Below are positions 5,619 through 7,527 of a DNA stretch of 7,527 nt, one piece after another. Where the stretch lies: NCBI GenBank assembly GCA_027296045.1, contig JAPUJS010000274.1:1-7527 (forward strand), given 5' to 3'. This DNA is from a bacterium (GTDB taxonomy: Bacteria; Latescibacterota; UBA2968). Under the pieces are notes generated by a model. That model was not told the origin of the DNA. It worked only from the letters and a program-made list of their open reading frames with translations, and did no database searches. How positions within the stretch are numbered: position 1 is the first letter of the stretch; each line of letters starts with the position of its first letter. The translations under genes and the position numbers were made by a program.

Positions 5619-6089
5619 ATGACCCAAAAAATTCCCCTCCATGTCAACGGGATCGACCACACCGTGCAGGCCGATCCCCAAACGGCCCTGATCTACATCC
5701 TGCGCAATGACCTCCGCCTCAAAGGCACAAAATTTGGCTGTGGCCTGGAACAATGCGGCGCGTGCAAGGTCCTCGTGGACGGACAAGCCGTCCCATCCTG
5801 CAAACTGCCGGTCGAATCGGTCCAGAAATCCCAGGTCATTACCCTCGAAGGCCTCGGCACCATCAAGCACCTGCATCCAATCCAACGCGCCTTCCTCGAA
5901 GAACAGGCGGCCCAATGCGGGTTCTGCACATCCGGTATGATCGTTGCCGCAAAAGCTCTGCTCGACCAGAACCCCAATCCCACAGACGGTGAAATCCGAA
6001 CCGAACTGGCCATCCACCTCTGCCGCTGTGGCTCTCACAACCGTATTCTCAGAGCCATAAAGCGTGCTGCGAAGGAGATGGCCCCATGA
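5619..6089 (+). CDS. Molybdenum hydroxylase [2Fe-2S] small subunit (IorA-like)
   Basis: This encodes 156 residues, the family's usual length. The N-terminal plant-type ferredoxin domain binds one [2Fe-2S] cluster through Cys41, Cys46, Cys49 (GCGLEQCGACKV) and Cys61. The C-terminal four-helix domain binds the second through Cys100, Cys103 (QCGFCTSGM) and Cys135, Cys137 (HLCRCG). All eight ligands are present. The protein passes electrons from the molybdenum site of the large subunit to an acceptor. The CGFCTSGM and LCRCG forms are closer to isoquinoline 1-oxidoreductase/nicotinate dehydrogenase/aldehyde oxidoreductase alpha subunits than to the CoxS or XdhA types. There is no signal peptide. 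Its last codons overlap the large subunit start (ATGA at 6086-6089), so the two chains are co-translated. The substrate, an N-heterocycle or aldehyde, cannot be told from sequence. Confidence 0.95.
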   Translation: MTQKIPLHVNGIDHTVQADPQTALIYILRNDLRLKGTKFGCGLEQCGACKVLVDGQAVPSCKLPVESVQKSQVITLEGLGTIKHLHPIQRAFLEEQAAQCGFCTSGMIVAAKALLDQNPNPTDGEIRTELAIHLCRCGSHNRILRAIKRAAKEMAP

Positions 6090-7527
6090 ATCGGAACACA
6101 CAAAATCTTCCCGAACTGGATAGCCTCCTCCGCATCGACCCAGAAGAAACCATCACCCTCTTTCCGGGCAAAGTCGAAATCGGACAGAGCATCTACACCG
6201 CCCTTGCCCAAATCGCCGCCGAAGAACTGGGCGTCTCCCTCAACCGAATCAAAATCATCCCCGCCGATACCGATCATTCGGCAAACCCCTCCTCCACAAC
6301 CGGAAGCAATTCCATCCAGAGCGAAGGAAACGCCATCCGACAGGCAGCCGCCGATGCCCGGCACATCCTTCTCGACCTGGCCGCCTCCCACTTCCAGGTC
6401 CCGACAGATCGCCTTATCGTCACAGACGGGATCATCAAAGCACAGGACCAGAACGAACAAATTACCTACTGGGACCTCCTGGGAGGGCGGAAGTTTGAAA
6501 CACAGGTCACAGGGATCGGCGTCCAGAAATCACCCGAACACTACGCCGTTGTTGGGGGCTCTGCAACCAAACTGAACTTACAAGCCCTCGTCACCGGCGA
6601 ACCCGTTTTTGTCCACGACCTGGAAGTGCCCAACATGGTACACGCCCGTGTGGTACACCCTCCAGGCTACCGCGCCCATCTCCTGTCTGTAGAGGAACAC
6701 ACTGTGACCAATATGCCAGGTGTCCTCCAGATCGTCAAAAACGGCTCCTTCCTGGGCGTCATTGCCGAACGCGAAGAACAGGCCGTGAACGCCGCCGAAG
6801 CCCTCCGATCCAATGCGCAGTGGGAAAATGGCCCACCTTTACCGTCTCAAAGCGACCTCTACGATAACCTCCTGAGGCACCCCAATCAACAAGCCTTTCT
6901 AATTGTAGATGGTGCCCCCATCGATGGCCCTGTTCCTCCGATCGCAACTTCTCCCGATGCGACGCAAACCCTGAAAGCCACCTACTACCGTCCCTATCAC
7001 ATGCATGCCTCACTCGGTCCCTCAGCCGCTCTGGCACATCTAAACGAAGGCCGGCTGACAGTATGGTCTCACAGTCAGGGCATTCACTCCCTGCGTGGCG
7101 CCCTCGCCCAGGTACTGGACCTGCCCCAGGAGAGCCTCCGCGTTCAGCACGTAGAAGGGTCTGGCTGCTACGGCCACAACGGTGCAGACGATGCAGCCCT
7201 GGATGCGGCATTGCTCGCCCGCGCCCTGCCCGGACGGCCCGTCCTGCTCAAGTGGATGCGAGAAGATGAACACGCCTGGGAACCCTATGGCTCTTGTATG
7301 GTAGTCAAAATGCAAGGCGATTTAGGCGCAGGTGGAAACGTGAGTGCCTGGAATCACGACGTCTGGAGTTACACCCACTCCGGACGGCCCCGGCCGCTGG
7401 AAGGTGCTTCCGACCTCCTGTCCGCCCGACACCTGAATCCCGCAATACCAACACCCACACGTCGCCCTGGCAAAGGCAGCCACAGTTGTATCCACCGCAA
7501 TGCCGATCCTCTCTACACCTTTTCCAA
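6086..7527 (+). CDS. Molybdenum hydroxylase molybdopterin-binding large subunit (IorB-like), 5' part
   Basis: The frame is open for 480 codons to the right edge, so roughly the last third of a protein usually near 700-780 residues is missing. The start overlaps the small-subunit stop by 4 bases (ATGA), with AAGGAG 8 nt upstream. Motifs typical of IorB/nicotinate dehydrogenase B are in order: GKVEIGQ (28-34) with ALAQIAAEELG, GSNSIQSEG (73-81), FVHDLEVPNMVHARVV (175-190), the molybdopterin-domain segments HASLGPSAALA (307-317), WSHSQGIHSLR (327-337) and GSGCYGHNGADDAALDAALLARA (358-380), and RPVLLKWMREDE (384-395). It would hold the molybdenum cofactor and the substrate site for hydroxylating an aldehyde or N-heterocycle. 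Many IorB-type chains begin with a twin-arginine signal; this one starts almost directly in the domain, implying a cytoplasmic enzyme. The catalytic C-terminal Glu lies beyond the window. Confidence 0.93.
   Translation, partial: MNRNTQNLPELDSLLRIDPEETITLFPGKVEIGQSIYTALAQIAAEELGVSLNRIKIIPADTDHSANPSSTTGSNSIQSEGNAIRQAAADARHILLDLAASHFQVPTDRLIVTDGIIKAQDQNEQITYWDLLGGRKFETQVTGIGVQKSPEHYAVVGGSATKLNLQALVTGEPVFVHDLEVPNMVHARVVHPPGYRAHLLSVEEHTVTNMPGVLQIVKNGSFLGVIAEREEQAVNAAEALRSNAQWENGPPLPSQSDLYDNLLRHPNQQAFLIVDGAPIDGPVPPIATSPDATQTLKATYYRPYHMHASLGPSAALAHLNEGRLTVWSHSQGIHSLRGALAQVLDLPQESLRVQHVEGSGCYGHNGADDAALDAALLARALPGRPVLLKWMREDEHAWEPYGSCMVVKMQGDLGAGGNVSAWNHDVWSYTHSGRPRPLEGASDLLSARHLNPAIPTPTRRPGKGSHSCIHRNADPLYTFS

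Noticed and set aside
5571..6101. Minus-strand 176-codon frame opposite the [2Fe-2S] subunit, and similar minus-strand frames at 6035-6460 and 6759-7211
   Set aside because: They mirror the codon pattern of the hydroxylase genes. Their cysteines and glycines are complements of the real protein, and no start signal is present.

Overview
The window looks like chromosomal DNA from a diderm (Gram-negative-type) bacterium of roughly balanced base composition. The evidence is two Sec signal peptides, a periplasmic YceI-family protein, a sensor kinase with a large extracytoplasmic propeller, and strong AAGGAGGT-type ribosome binding sites. The combination of TPR proteins, Reg_prop propeller kinases with an Ig-like linker and IorAB-type molybdenum hydroxylases would fit an uncultivated lineage of the FCB/Poribacteria/Latescibacteria kind. 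That placement is only an impression from gene style and nothing in the window proves it.

Layout. (1) 1-582 (+): C-terminal end of a TPR protein that enters from the left edge. A bidirectional hairpin terminator (613-646) follows. (2) 672-1455 (-): a two-gene operon of an unrecognised 66-aa protein and a secreted YceI-like protein, translationally coupled. (3) 1675-4504 (-): a two-component system, with a membrane sensor kinase (periplasmic seven-bladed propeller, Ig-like domain, one membrane segment, HisKA, HATPase_c) followed 1 nt later by an OmpR/PhoB-type response regulator. (4) 4816-5454 (+): two small single-pass membrane proteins with cytoplasmic coiled coils, closed by a clean intrinsic terminator (5492-5513). 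(5) 5619-7527 (+): a molybdenum hydroxylase operon of the IorA/IorB type, with a [2Fe-2S] small subunit and a molybdopterin-binding large subunit that runs off the right edge.

The main result is regulatory. Two intergenic regions each hold four GTCA half-sites at an exact 11-bp period, 1591-1628 and 4571-4608. This is the spacing at which OmpR/PhoB-family regulators bind head-to-tail. The arrays match at 27 of 38 positions. Each lies exactly 10 bp upstream of a -10-like hexamer reading on the minus strand. One sits in front of the kinase-regulator operon and the other in front of the 66-aa/YceI operon. The simplest reading is a self-contained circuit: the propeller kinase senses an envelope signal, and the phosphorylated regulator activates its own operon and the adjacent operon encoding a small protein and a periplasmic lipocalin-like YceI protein. 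The TPR gene, the coiled-coil pair and the hydroxylase operon carry no such array in this window.
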